The notes under the pieces: model-generated | What the model saw: the letters and a program-made list of their open reading frames with translations, nothing else | Told to the model about the DNA's origin: nothing | Database searches by the model: none | Origin: Natronococcus pandeyae | GTDB taxonomy: Archaea; Halobacteriota; Halobacteria; Halobacteriales; Natrialbaceae | Length of the DNA stretch: 64,000 nt | Assembly: GCF_008122205.1 (NCBI RefSeq) | Contig: NZ_PHNJ01000015.1 | Coordinates: forward strand, 61,750-125,749 | Direction: 5' to 3' | Program-made: the position numbers and the translations under genes | Shown here: positions 1 through 9,295 of the stretch, piece after piece | Position numbering within the stretch: the first letter of the stretch is position 1 | Layout of the letters: each line of letters starts with the position of its first letter

Positions 1-133
1 GCTGCCGGCACTCGTCGCAGATCAGCGCGCAAAACCACTTTTGCTCCCCGCAGCCGTGGCAGAGTCTGTGCCACTCGAATTCGAAGTCGACGCGTCGATC
101 GAGCGACACGTTTCCCCCGTCCACTGGGGGCAT
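1..133 (-). CDS. Small zinc-finger protein, 3' end cut by window edge
   Basis: Reading leftward from the ATG at 131-133, the frame stays open to the window edge and gives 44 residues beginning MPPVDGGNVS. It contains two paired cysteines: CHGC at about residues 25-28, then CALIC and DEC near the edge. That is the pattern of a haloarchaeal zinc-ribbon micro-protein. Function is unknown; such proteins usually bind one zinc ion and may contact nucleic acid or protein. The C-terminus lies outside the window, so the full length cannot be judged. Confidence 0.5.
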   Translation of the reverse strand, partial: MPPVDGGNVSLDRRVDFEFEWHRLCHGCGEQKWFCALICDECRQ

Positions 134-332
134 GTCGTCCGGATCGACCCACCTGACCAACTGCCTCGGCAGTCACACTCTCCTGGTCCCCCCGCCCCGT
201 GGCCATCGTGATAGTCATATGAACTGTCTGCCCAGATACCTGTTTGTCGAACCAGGGGACCCCGAGGCGCTGTTCGTCTGGCCAGCGAAGTGCGACGCGG
301 GACGCCCCCCGCATCTCGCGCCAGTGCCGGGT

Positions 333-1628
333 CTACCGCCCTCGGTGAGCGATGTCACCGTCGTAGTGTCGGTGGATCCAGAGCGCACAGCCGACGGTGA
401 CGAGTCCGGCGGCGGCGGCGATGGCGAACGCGATCCGATAGCCGGTTACCGTGTATACTCGAGTGCCACCCATGAGGTCGCCAGTCCAGTACGCGTCGAG
501 AACCCACCCCATTATCGTCGGGAAGGCGGCCGCGCCGAAGAACGACATGCCGTTGATCGTCCCCAGCGCGATGCCGCTCGCCCGACTCGGATTCCGCTCT
601 TTGATTATCGGATACGTGAGGACGAACGCACCCAGCAGGGCACCGGTCAAGAAAAACGCCATCCCGACGACGACGAGCGGCGGATCGCCGACGGCAGCGA
701 TCAGTCCGAGCGCGCCCGTATAGACGAGGCCGCCACCGACGATGAACTCCGTCCGTCGCGCCGTGCGATCCGACAGCCAGCCGATCGCTGGCGGGCCGAT
801 AACGGTCCCGGCACCGCCGAGCAACGTAAAGAGCGAGGCGACGGTCACCGAGGTGTCGTACACCTGGACGACGTAGGGAATCCCCCAGAGACCGAACAGG
901 GTGAGGTTTACTCCGCCCGTACAGAACAGCAACAGCCCGACGATCCACGTCCACCTGTCACGCAGGACGACCGCGCTGTGTCTCCGGACTTCTCCCAGCG
1001 TGAGCCGCGACTGTTCGGGGACGCCCTCGATCGGTGACAGTCCAGCCCGGTCGGGCGAGTCGCGGACGACGAGACCCGTCACGACGGCGACGACCAACCC
1101 GCCGGTCGCGAGCGCCAGCAGCGACGTCCGCCAGCCGGTCGCACCAACCAGCAGGGCGAACGGCGTCGTCGCGAGGATCCCGCCGACGCCGCCGACGGCG
1201 AAGCTCAACCCGTTCATCGTTCCGAACTCGTCGACGCGATACCAGTTGGCACAGAACCGCAGCATCGAGACGAAGATGACGCTGCCGCCGAGCCCGATCA
1301 GCAGACGCGCTCCGAGCGCCGATCCGTAGCCGTTCGCGAGCGCGAACCAGATCGCACCGCCGTTCATCGTCGCCGCCCCGACTGCCGCCGTCCGTCGCGG
1401 GCCGATACGATCGACGAGGATACCAGTCGGGAGTTGCATCACGGCGTACACGAAGAAGAAACTCGCGTGCAGCGTGCCGAGCTGGCCGCCCGTCGTCTGG
1501 AACGCCGACATGAGATCGTCGGCGATAACTGCCGTCGACAGCCGATAGACGTTGACCAGCAGGAAGGTGACCGCCAGCACCCCCCACATCAGCCAGCGAC
1601 GATGCAAGGGCGACGACCACTGGATCAT
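333..1628 (-). CDS. Major facilitator superfamily transporter
   Basis: 431-residue polytopic membrane protein with about twelve hydrophobic segments, the usual MFS length. The loop after the second helix reads GILVDRIGPRR, the conserved MFS motif A (G-x-x-x-D-R-x-G-R-R). A matching loop in the second half (WLSDRTARRTE) marks the internal repeat. I start at MIQWSSPLHRRW because it gives a short basic cytoplasmic N-terminus directly before helix 1; the frame stays open 47 codons further upstream, but that sequence is atypical. The substrate is not evident. The general look is of the sugar-phosphate/organic anion branch. It stands alone, and no neighbour points to a substrate. Confidence 0.85.
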   Translation of the reverse strand: MIQWSSPLHRRWLMWGVLAVTFLLVNVYRLSTAVIADDLMSAFQTTGGQLGTLHASFFFVYAVMQLPTGILVDRIGPRRTAAVGAATMNGGAIWFALANGYGSALGARLLIGLGGSVIFVSMLRFCANWYRVDEFGTMNGLSFAVGGVGGILATTPFALLVGATGWRTSLLALATGGLVVAVVTGLVVRDSPDRAGLSPIEGVPEQSRLTLGEVRRHSAVVLRDRWTWIVGLLLFCTGGVNLTLFGLWGIPYVVQVYDTSVTVASLFTLLGGAGTVIGPPAIGWLSDRTARRTEFIVGGGLVYTGALGLIAAVGDPPLVVVGMAFFLTGALLGAFVLTYPIIKERNPSRASGIALGTINGMSFFGAAAFPTIMGWVLDAYWTGDLMGGTRVYTVTGYRIAFAIAAAAGLVTVGCALWIHRHYDGDIAHRGR

Positions 1629-1805
1629 ACGTCTGCTTCCCAGAGCCGCGTGAAAGCGTTTGATATCGTGACCGACGAGCCCAACCCAGTGCCGGCCTTC
1701 CGCGCGAGGAATCGGTTCTGCGTGGCCGTAGGCGCGGAGGTGGCTTGCGCGAGAGCTGCGGGTCAGCACTGCAGCCCCGGTTCGTGAAACACCGACGCCG
1801 GGGGG

Positions 1806-1958
1806 TTAACGCCCCTCGTTCGTGGAAACGACGGCCTCGGCGTCGTACAGCTCACGGTACGTCGTACAATTCGGACAGCCCTGGATCACACCGTCGGCGC
1901 CGAACACCCGGACGAAGTTGTGCGTGACGTACTCGCCACAGTTGCCACAGGTTGGCAC
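1806..1958 (-). CDS. DUF7563-type zinc-finger micro-protein (GTG start)
   Basis: 50 residues if translation starts at the GTG giving (V/M)PTCGNCGEYV. CGNC at 4-7 and CPNC near residue 28 form a two-knuckle zinc ribbon, with the NFVRVFG core typical of the haloarchaeal DUF7563 family. The GTG start is chosen because family members begin with MP-x-C-x-x-C; an upstream ATG would add 22 residues unlike the family. An AT-richer stretch lies about 27 nt upstream. A paralogue with the same NFVRVFG core is at 59806-59964. Function is unknown. Confidence 0.75.
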   Translation of the reverse strand: MPTCGNCGEYVTHNFVRVFGADGVIQGCPNCTTYRELYDAEAVVSTNEGR

Positions 1959-2020
1959 GCGTAGAACTCTCACAGCGGTCCAATAGTCGTGCTGGTCGAT
2001 GCGATATTTGTCTCGCTCTC

Positions 2021-2224
2021 TCACCGTTCGCGCCCCGACCGACGAGTCGAATCGGAGTCGTTCGATTCTGCCTCACGCCATCGCCGCAACAGGCGATAGA
2101 CCGGCAGGTAGACGAACGCGATCACGATCATCAGCGCCAGCAGCGGCCGTTCCGGGAGAAACACGACCACGAACGCGAGTACCGCGAGCGCGCCGAGTGC
2201 GCGCCCGACGCCGAGTTCGAGCAT
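2021..2224 (-). CDS. Small two-helix membrane protein
   Basis: 67 residues. Two hydrophobic stretches (about residues 8-24 and 28-46) are followed by a charged tail rich in Arg, Glu and Asp. No known domain is recognised. The layout resembles the protein at 5483-5686, which also has two helices and a VYL/LYRP segment near the second helix, so they may be distant members of one small haloarchaeal membrane family. The start is the only ATG before the first helix. Confidence 0.55.
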   Translation of the reverse strand: MLELGVGRALGALAVLAFVVVFLPERPLLALMIVIAFVYLPVYRLLRRWREAESNDSDSTRRSGRER

Positions 2225-2593
2225 CGCTCGTTACCCCCACCAGCGTCGTTGCCCTCGCCCCGCCGCCGCTTCGCGCCGACTCGAGCGAGTGAGCGGCGTC
2301 GGTCGAGGAATCCGCGAAGCGGACGAGCGAGCGCAGTCGTGGTCGTCAGCCGGGTTTCGGTTGCGGGTGTCGGTCACGGTGGTCCCTCCTATCGAACGGA
2401 CGGTCGGCACGCCGAAAGAGCCACCTGCCATTCCCGTCGTCCCGTGGGACTGAGCTGGACCCCGTGATAGCGTCGGGTGTTCGGAGCCACGAATGCTCCA
2501 CCCCGAATTCTATGTTGAGTGGTAACGTAAGCCAGTACTGCCAGCGGGCGACCACACCACCCGTCACGGCACGGTGAGCGCGAGGAACGTATC
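2225..2593. other. Intergenic, no gene seen
   Basis: 369 nt between divergent genes. Open frames here are basic or Ser/Arg-rich on both strands and look like out-of-frame noise. It should hold the promoters of the flanking genes, but I see no strong TATA box. Confidence 0.5.
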
Positions 2594-2905
2594 ATGACAG
2601 TCATCGCCAGATTCGAGGTCATTCCCGTTCGCGACGGGAGCCTCTCAGACGACATCGCACAGGCCATCGAGGCGCTCGACGAGTTCGACGTCTCGTACGA
2701 ACTGACCGCGACGGACACAGTCATCGAAGCCGACGACGTCGACGAGGTGTTCGACGCCGTCCAGGCGGCACACAGCACGGTCGAGAGTGACCGCATCGTT
2801 ACCTCACTCGAGATCGACGACTACCAGAGCCGCGAACAGGGGGCCGACGATCGCGTCGAGTCAGTCGCCAGCGTGCTCGGTCGCGAGCCGAAACGCGACC
2901 GGTGA
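2594..2905 (+). CDS. MTH1187-type thiamine-binding protein
   Basis: 103 residues matching the thiamine-binding (MTH1187/YkoF-like, formerly DUF77) family: the N-terminus MTVIARFEVIPV, then a mid-section YELTATDTVIEA and a C-terminal helix. Members are small alpha-beta proteins that bind thiamine or a related ligand and form oligomers in the cytoplasm. Length is typical. The C-terminal 20 residues are polar and probably disordered. No thiamine gene is adjacent, so its role here rests on the family alone. Confidence 0.8.
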   Translation: MTVIARFEVIPVRDGSLSDDIAQAIEALDEFDVSYELTATDTVIEADDVDEVFDAVQAAHSTVESDRIVTSLEIDDYQSREQGADDRVESVASVLGREPKRDR

Positions 2906-3350
2906 GCGGCGACGGTCGGTATGGACCGGACACCGTCAGCCGGTCCCGTGTCCGGGATGGTCTCCGTCGCAACGCCGTCCACGGATGGTCGTAGCCGTCG
3001 GACACCACCCTGTGAGCGGTGCCCACGAGTGCGACTTCGCTGGGGTACTCGGCAGGATCTGGGGGCCATCCGCCGTCGGCCGTGCCGATCCACGAATTAC
3101 TGGAAACGGACAGAAGACGTGTCTGATCCCCAGGTCAGCGAGCGACCGCTCCACCCGATTCCGTTCGCTGCGTCTTTCTCGACGGAGCGAGATTCGTTCT
3201 CGAGGTACCGTTTCGAGACAGAAAATTCAGTCCCCGACGAGATAAATAACAAACAATAGGTTAGTAATCCTCTAGTTCACAGGTGAGAGCAGTGGGGCGA
3301 ACGGGTCGAGAGTGGGCGAACCAGCGAGACCGATCCATGCAGGTACCAGA
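2906..3350. other. Intergenic, no gene seen
   Basis: 445 nt. Competing open frames have Ser/Arg-rich compositions unlike haloarchaeal proteins. A short AT-rich run near 3240-3265 could be promoter sequence for the small gene at 3351. Confidence 0.4.
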
Positions 3351-3506
3351 ATGTGCGCACTCGAGATTTCCGTTACCGGACCCGACAACGACGAACTGAC
3401 CGCTGTCGAACGAGAACTCCTCGCGAGAGTCGTTCACGATTCGCTGGCCAGCCACTTCGACGTGTATCCCGACTCGGTCGTCGTCCAGACGATGGCGGAT
3501 CACTGA
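3351..3506 (+). CDS. Hypothetical small acidic protein
   Basis: 51 residues starting MCALEISVTG, acidic, with an alternating hydrophobic pattern that suggests a small alpha-beta fold (strand, helix ELTAVERELLARVVHDSL, strand DSVVVQTM). The frame could extend 13 codons upstream, but that part is less acidic. I do not recognise a family. It is kept because of its acidic composition and C/G third positions. A shadow frame on the other strand is weaker. Confidence 0.4.
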   Translation: MCALEISVTGPDNDELTAVERELLARVVHDSLASHFDVYPDSVVVQTMADH

Positions 3507-3720
3507 CTCGAGACGCCTCCGAACGGACCGTTGGCGGTGGAGAACGATCTCGGCAGGGCGTCTCGAACAACCATTCAGCGGAGTGAATCAGCCGGTCGCT
3601 GAGGTAAATCAGTTCGAAGGTGAGTGGGACGGCGGTGTTCGATAGCGTAGCAACAATTGAAACTCAGTGGCAACGATAGTTCTCGACCCGGCGAGCGGCG
3701 TCGATCGCCACCTCGAGTGA

Positions 3721-4014
3721 CCGTTCGTTCGCGCGTCGACGCTCGAGGTCGACGCCACGAACAGCGAGCGAATCGTCCGACGCTGCGAGGAACTGGGTGC
3801 CGACCGATACCTCTCCGGAGACGGAGCACGGTCCTACAACGACCGTTCCCAGTTCGAGGCAGCCGGCGTCAGCCTCGAGTACCAGTCGTTCGACCACCCT
3901 CGGTACGAACAGCGCTTCGACGGCTTCGTTCCGAACCTCTCCGTCGTCGACGCCCTGATGAACGTCGGTCCGGATGGGACGTTCGACCTGTTGCGGTCAG
4001 CACCCGACGAATAA
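3721..4014 (+). pseudogene. C-terminal remnant of a WbqC-like family gene
   Basis: From 3721 to the TAA at 4012-4014 the frame reads about 97 residues, including the stretches ADRYLSGDGARSY and FVPNLSVVDALMNVGP. These match the C-terminal half of WbqC-like proteins, found in polysaccharide and glycan gene clusters, where a YLSG-x-G-x-x-Y motif is followed by an acidic helix and a PNLSVVDLL-like motif. A TGA at 3718-3720 interrupts the frame and no start codon precedes the homology, so roughly the N-terminal half is missing. I infer a decayed gene. Confidence 0.7.
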
Positions 4015-4149
4015 GTCACATCGACCGAAGGAGACGAGCGCGCGGCGTTCGTTCGTCACGACGTCTGTCCCGGTCAGTACGACACTGATCACACCCCCCG
4101 ATTGATTGTTCCTGGTGTGGTATCTAGTACCAAGGCAGGAGTGATCAGC

Positions 4150-4254
4150 ATGACGCCATTCGAGTACGTGCTGCTGGGTGTCGCGATCGCGATCCTCGTC
4201 GGCTACCTGGGGGCGATCGTGGCCACCCGACTCGAGCGACTGCGCGCGCCCTGA
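4150..4254 (+). CDS. 34-residue single-helix membrane peptide
   Basis: The ATG at 4150 opens a 34-codon frame, MTPFEYVLLG..., with one transmembrane helix (about residues 6-26) and a short basic C-terminus. An AGGAG-like element lies just upstream (4137-4142), unusual in a genome where many genes look leaderless. Third positions are G/C-rich. Function unknown; single-helix micro-proteins often associate with larger membrane complexes. Confidence 0.5.
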   Translation: MTPFEYVLLGVAIAILVGYLGAIVATRLERLRAP

Positions 4255-4350
4255 GAGTGCCCGGACGCGGATAACAGTACCACGCTGAACAGGGACGGTG
4301 AGCAACGAGCCTCGAGGACATCCACTGTCCCTGACCGTCCGGGAGGACCG

Positions 4351-5019
4351 TCACTCCGGGTCGTGGCTGGCGGGTCGCGCCTGGATCATGGTGATGATAC
4401 CGAGCAGTCGGCTGGACGTGCGGTGTGTCGACAGGCCGGCCTCCGCGACGAGTGCCGTCGGTTCCTGGTTCAGACGACAGCCCATCTTCTCGTAGTGGGA
4501 CTCGGCGCGCCAGTCCTGCAAGCGGGCGATCGGTTCGACGTCGCTCCGGCCGTGTTCGAGGAGGAGAATCTGGCCGTCGGGACGACACACCCTGCTCATC
4601 TCCTCGAGCGCCTCGATGGGGTCTGGAAACGTGCAGGTCGACAGCGACGAAACCACCGTCTCGAAGCTGTCGTCGGGAAACTCGAGCGCCTGGGCGTCCA
4701 TCTCGGACAGGGTGCCGTCCAGGTCGAGTCCCTCGAGTCGCTGGCGTGCCTTCGCCAGCATCTCGGGGCTGATGTCGACTCCGGTGAGATCGACCGTCTC
4801 CGGGAGATATCGAAAGTTCGGTCCCGTCCCGCAGGCGACGTCGAGGACCCGGCCGTTCGCCGCTGCGAACAGTTGACGGCGATACCGACCCGTGAATCGG
4901 TGATCGAACCAGTCCATGCGGTGGATCCAGTCGGCTTTCTCCGCGTACACCGATCGGATCTCGTCTGTGGACATGTGGCGATGCTCGGACGATGGGTGAG
5001 CGGCGTCGGTCGAAGTCAT
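4351..5019 (-). CDS. Class I SAM-dependent methyltransferase
   Basis: 222 residues from MTSTDAAHPS. A Rossmann-fold methyltransferase: motif I VLDVACGTGPN (about residues 59-69), the acidic residue ending strand 2 in LTGVDIS, motif II/III region FPDDSFETVVSSLSTC, and LLLEHGRS as motif IV. The arrangement and the final 'EKMGC' region resemble UbiE and phospholipid N-methyltransferases (PmtA), so a small-molecule or lipid substrate is likely. The frame runs 33 codons further upstream, but that part is basic and unlike the protein. Confidence 0.85.
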   Translation of the reverse strand: MTSTDAAHPSSEHRHMSTDEIRSVYAEKADWIHRMDWFDHRFTGRYRRQLFAAANGRVLDVACGTGPNFRYLPETVDLTGVDISPEMLAKARQRLEGLDLDGTLSEMDAQALEFPDDSFETVVSSLSTCTFPDPIEALEEMSRVCRPDGQILLLEHGRSDVEPIARLQDWRAESHYEKMGCRLNQEPTALVAEAGLSTHRTSSRLLGIITMIQARPASHDPE

Positions 5020-5206
5020 GCGTAAGTTCCGGTGTTGGCGGTCCTCGAGCGCCGGACGCTGCGAGCGCTTCTCTGGGTGGAGAGAGTACGATCCCCTGGA
5101 ACAAGATACCACCCGCATAAACGCATAGGGTCAGACGATGCCGTCGTTACGTCCGGGTGCGGATCCGACTGCCGGATCGGTTACCCACCATCCGGCGAAT
5201 AACTGA

Positions 5207-5347
5207 AATACGGACGCCGAAGCCGTTCCGAATTTGATCGAGGAAGCACTCGAGGTTGCCGATAGATACGGCCTCGATTCGACGAACACGGTGCTGACGA
5301 TCGCCTGTGATAGCGGCAGTCAGTACTTCGATACCATCACCGTGTGA
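5207..5347 (+). pseudogene. C-terminal remnant of a PLP-dependent (cysteine synthase-like) enzyme
   Basis: In the frame ending at the TGA at 5345-5347 the sequence reads ...EALEVADRYGL... and ends TIACDSGSQYFDTITV. A run of hydrophobic residues followed by a DSG-x-x-Y(F/L) motif a few residues from the C-terminus is characteristic of cysteine synthase and related fold-type II PLP enzymes. Nothing upstream continues the homology, and an in-frame TGA sits at 5204-5206, so only about 40 terminal residues survive. The family call rests on this short motif. Confidence 0.45.
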
Positions 5348-5482
5348 CCAGCGGTTTCAGGGAGCGGTTCGGTCGGCAGGGTGTATCGAGAACGCGTTCT
5401 CCCAGAGTGTCCCTCGAGAGCACGGTTTCGGCCAGTCGATCCGGTATCATGGCCCCGTGCCAAACTGTGAGCCGCAGCGAAT

Positions 5483-5686
5483 TTACTGCTCCTCCCACGC
5501 GCTGGGTGCAACGTCGAGCAGGTGGACGGCGGGCCGGTAGAGAAAGACGACGACGAAAATGATCACGAGTTCGACCCAGAATCCCAGGTCACCGACGAGT
5601 GCCCGCACGACGGCGAGAACGAGGAAGACCAGAAGCAGCATCGCGACGTAGTGCGGTGCCACCTCGACGAGACGGTCGGTATCCAT
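5483..5686 (-). CDS. Small two-helix membrane protein
   Basis: 67 residues from MDTDRLVEVAP: a short acidic N-terminus, two hydrophobic helices (about residues 11-29 and 34-51), then a short C-terminal tail. A further 16 codons are open upstream but are basic, so the inner ATG is preferred. No domain recognised; the layout is like that at 2021-2224. Confidence 0.55.
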   Translation of the reverse strand: MDTDRLVEVAPHYVAMLLLVFLVLAVVRALVGDLGFWVELVIIFVVVFLYRPAVHLLDVAPSAWEEQ

Positions 5687-6185
5687 ACGCTTCCTTCGAC
5701 GATGACCATTAAAAATCGTTGTGTAGGCTCTCAATCCTCGTCACTCGCACAGAAGCGGTCACGGAGACCGTGATCGACTGCCGTTAGAGCGGCGGCGTAT
5801 CAATGTGGGCACTCGAGAACTGACGGACGTTCGCTGGCGAGGGCTCCATCCGAGATGCCGATTCCAGGGCAGACGACGTCCCGATTCGAACCGGAAATCC
5901 AGTCGTTCTCCGGGAGACGCTGCGACGCGGTCTCCTCGACTGTCGGTCGCGTGTCGAGTAAGTATCTGTTACCTGCGCCGTTCCGACGCTGGTCGATAGT
6001 CTTCGATCCGGCTCGAGGGCTGGTAAAACAATATTTTCCGTACGTTACGTTTCGAGAGACCGTCTTATTTATTTAAACCCATTCCCGAAAATACTCTTCG
6101 TTCGTTCACGTTCTAATGTAATTACGCACAATATTCCTTTAATTCGACGGCAAGACTTAAGTTTCGATAGTTGGCTCTCAGAGAT
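5687..6185. other. Intergenic; probable promoter at its right end
   Basis: 499 nt with no convincing gene. Sequence becomes AT-rich after about 6025. ACTTAAGTTTC at about 6154-6164 is a fair archaeal TATA box, placed about 27 nt before the ATG at 6186. Confidence 0.45.
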
Positions 6186-6500
6186 ATGGCACGTGATGAT
6201 GCGAAACTGGATGCGAACGCGACGAACAGCAAAAGCGAACTCCCGAACCAGGTAACGGTCGTCGGACACGGCACGCCCGCGAGCTTCGAGCTCACCGTCG
6301 ACGGAGAGATCGAATCAGCGGAAACCCAACAGATGGCGCTCGTCTCGAATCACGCCGTCGAAGGGGCGATCGAAACCGGCGTCACCCGGTTTCGGTTCTC
6401 TGGTGAGATGGCCAACGTTCACATCGGCGACCTGAACGGGTTCGAACGAGACGACTCGCCGTCTTCACCGACGATTCACGTCGAGTACGCGAAACAGTAG
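6186..6500 (+). CDS. Conserved-looking hypothetical protein
   Basis: 104 residues, acidic, from MARDDAKLDA. The core reads VTVVGHGTPASFEL, TVDGEIE, then FRFSGEMANV and TIHVEY, an all-beta pattern. I recall similar small haloarchaeal proteins with a 'G-x-P-x-x-(F/Y)E(F/L)-x-V-x-G' core but no assigned function. No signal peptide, so it should be cytoplasmic. The start at 6186 fits a TATA box about 27 nt upstream, suggesting a leaderless transcript. Confidence 0.65.
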   Translation: MARDDAKLDANATNSKSELPNQVTVVGHGTPASFELTVDGEIESAETQQMALVSNHAVEGAIETGVTRFRFSGEMANVHIGDLNGFERDDSPSSPTIHVEYAKQ

Positions 6501-7444
6501 TTCACGGATTGCGCGATACAGAACGTTCACGGAACCGTCGAATCCGCCATCGGTGAGCGGATGTGAACCCGGAGTACGGGAGCCGATCGGTCTCTGCAGA
6601 ACGCGGTGTAAAACGTACTCGATCGCTACTCGTTGCGCGCGGGTCTCGAACCGTCCTCGAGAGGATAAAGTACGACAAGCGCCCCAAAAATACTGCTTGC
6701 CTTTCGAGTAGGAGTGAGATGTGAGTCACCACTCGCGGGCAGCGCCGCCCACGTCGAGCACCGCTGGCCGGTGCCGTGACTTCGCTGATAGCCCGCTGCC
6801 GATATCGATCGGGCGCAAACTCCACCGGAGTTCTGTAACGGGTCTGAAACGCGAACCGAGAGCAACCGCGATCCGGCGACGGTCGGTACGATACCACGAT
6901 CGAGCGCTGTGTTCGTTCGGTAGTACAGTGCGGAGATACTCGGTATTCCTCAACAATAGCTAGATGCACAGTTACCGATAGATATCAAATACCGCCCGGT
7001 CGAGTAGCGTTTCGAACTCCGAACGGCCAATCTACGTGGTATACGGTAATACGGGCTTCTATCGTCCATAAACGTTGATAAGATCCTGAGAGACTGCCTT
7101 CGAAATGTCGTTAGTCCAGGGACCAGAAATCTGTCCCGAAAGACCTCAGAACCGTATATCATAAGAATTACTCCCATCTCCTGACGGACTTCGAGGTAGT
7201 ATGCGAGAACGGCGCGGATATCTATTCGGTATCGGATATAAATCTATATCTACTAGTATCGTTACCTGTTAGACACACCGTCAGTGATCGGTGAAACGGG
7301 CTCGACCGGCTACCAGAATCGACAACCGATCTGTTCGCCGAGTCTGTAACCGTTCCGGCACATTCTTTACAATCATATTGATGTAATCGACGACGCTCTC
7401 GAGAACGGGAGTCGACCAGGGGTGACGGATCCGGACGACGCGAG
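6501..7444. other. Gene-free stretch
   Basis: 944 nt. Open frames are short, basic and mutually overlapping. Base composition falls toward A+T in 6960-7270. No RNA gene, repeat or recognisable remnant was found by eye. Confidence 0.4.
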
Positions 7445-8938
7445 TCAAAACGAGCCGCGAAGCTGGACGCGATCTATCTTTCCGGTCGCCGTTCGCGGAA
7501 TGTCGTCGACGAATTCGATTCGCTGTGGGACCTCGTGGTCGTCGAGGTTCGCTCGGCATTCCGCTTTCACCCGCTCCGCGGTGAGGTCGGTGCCGTCTCG
7601 CTCGATGACCGCCGTAACGAGTGCGCCGCTCAGATCGTCGGTAACGTCGATGACTGCAGCCTCGACGACCCGATCGATCTGGTATAGCGTTTTCTCGATC
7701 TCTCGGGGGAACACGTTGGCACAGCCGGTCGTAAACATATCCTCGCGTCGGTCGACGATATGGAGGTAGCCGTCTTCGTCCAGCCAACCGATATCACCCG
7801 AGCGCAGCCATGTCGTTCCGTCCCGCTCGACGTAGCGCTGTCTCGCTCTCTGGAACTGCACGTATCCCGGTGCAACGGTGTCGCCGCGCCAGAGGAGTTC
7901 GCCGCGCTCGCCGGGGCTGACGGGCGTCCCCGTTTCGAGATCCTCGATACGGAGTTCGATCACCTCTCGGGCGGGCGGTCCGACGCTTCCCGGCTTTCGG
8001 CGTTCGCCGGTTGCCGGATTGAACGCCGCAAGTGGCGTCGTTTCGGTCATTCCGTACCCCTCCAGAACCGGACAGCCGAGGAGTCGTTCGGCATCGTCCA
8101 ATCGTTCACTGGGCATCGGAGAGCCGCCGACGCCGACTCTCTCGAGAGCGGAGAGATCGTACCTGTCGGCCCGTTCGAAGCCGAGCAAGTCGATAATCAT
8201 CCCCGGCGTCAAGAAGCTGTACGTCACGCGGTGCGTCTCGATGGCCGCGAGCGCCGCTTCGGGATCCCACTCCGGGAGCAGTCGGTTCTCGGCTTCGGCG
8301 ACCAGCAACGGTGTCGTCGTCACGTTGAGTCCGGTTACGTGAAAACACTGACACACCGTTAGTCCGACCTCGTGGCGCGTCCACTCCATGTGCTTACGAA
8401 TACCCTGCGCGTTAGCCTCGAGGTTGCCGTGGGTGTGTTGGACACCCTTCGGTCGGCCGGTCGTCCCGCTCGTAAAGAGGACTTCCGCGATCTCGTCGCT
8501 TCGACGAGGACGGAGTTCGTACTCGTCCTCGCTCTCCTCGAGCAACCGGTCGAACCGATCGCCGACGGAGCCGTCGACCGTCACCGGTGAGTCGACCGTG
8601 GTTGCGACGGCCGCCCACTGCTCGTCGGTCACGAGAACGGAGACGTCGCTGGTCTCGAGGATGTACTCGATCTGCTGGTCGCTGAACTGCGTATTGATCG
8701 GAACGGGGATCGCACCCCGTTTCATCGCCCCTAGATACGTACTGAGTAACTCGAGTCGATTCTGGAGACAGATCGCGACCCACTCACCGGGCTCGACGCC
8801 GAGTCTCTCGAGTGCGTTTGCCATCCGGTCGGTCTCCCTCGCGAGTTCTTCGTAGGTCCGGAGACCGTTTGCGTCGCCGACCGCCGGTCTGGTGGGACCG
8901 TTTCGCGCGGCGAAGTCGACGTGATTTGCGAAATTCAT
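7445..8938 (-). CDS. AMP-dependent acyl-CoA synthetase/ligase
   Basis: 497 residues, a full-length class I adenylate-forming enzyme. Motifs: phosphate loop LFTSGTTGRPKGV (about residues 169-181), GYGMTETTP in the centre, the hinge DRREDM and the C-terminal catalytic lysine motif ATGKIDR. It would convert a carboxylic acid plus ATP to an acyl-adenylate and then acyl-CoA in the cytoplasm. The substrate is not set by motifs; the class includes fatty, cyclohexane and aryl acids. An IclR regulator and a second ligase lie just upstream, suggesting carboxylate catabolism. The start is the ATG before NFANHVDFAA. Confidence 0.88.
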   Translation of the reverse strand: MNFANHVDFAARNGPTRPAVGDANGLRTYEELARETDRMANALERLGVEPGEWVAICLQNRLELLSTYLGAMKRGAIPVPINTQFSDQQIEYILETSDVSVLVTDEQWAAVATTVDSPVTVDGSVGDRFDRLLEESEDEYELRPRRSDEIAEVLFTSGTTGRPKGVQHTHGNLEANAQGIRKHMEWTRHEVGLTVCQCFHVTGLNVTTTPLLVAEAENRLLPEWDPEAALAAIETHRVTYSFLTPGMIIDLLGFERADRYDLSALERVGVGGSPMPSERLDDAERLLGCPVLEGYGMTETTPLAAFNPATGERRKPGSVGPPAREVIELRIEDLETGTPVSPGERGELLWRGDTVAPGYVQFQRARQRYVERDGTTWLRSGDIGWLDEDGYLHIVDRREDMFTTGCANVFPREIEKTLYQIDRVVEAAVIDVTDDLSGALVTAVIERDGTDLTAERVKAECRANLDDHEVPQRIEFVDDIPRTATGKIDRVQLRGSF

Positions 8939-9295
8939 ACTCTCTTGTTACTGTGGGCACCTATCCAATTTTCTAATCCGTTCAGATAATCCGTGCTGAA
9001 ATAATCCATTGCTATAGATTTGTATATGCTATAAATTCATATACCATCCGCGGCGCTCGACGAGCTGTCCCATACTATCGAACGGCCGATGGGGACGAAC
9101 GCAGGTGTCGGGGGAGGAATAAAACAATCCGAGGGAACATTCGCCCGCTTTTATTAGGCTATCGTATCCGGTACTACCACTGCCCACTTGACCGGCAGAG
9201 ATGGAGGTTCGGAGGATCGGTTCTCCGGACGCCTGGAACGATCCCACATTGTCGAACAGCGTTGCACTGCCCCTCTCGTGAGCCCGCACTCGACC
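8939..9295. other. Intergenic, promoter of the acyl-CoA ligase expected
   Basis: 357 nt between two leftward genes, AT-rich from 8960 to 9045 (many TATA-like tracts). No coding frame of haloarchaeal character. Confidence 0.4.

Noticed and set aside
6502..6969. 155-codon minus-strand frame in the gap after the 104-residue gene
   Set aside because: Basic, Ser/Arg-rich and overlapped by other frames; no start signal or domain.
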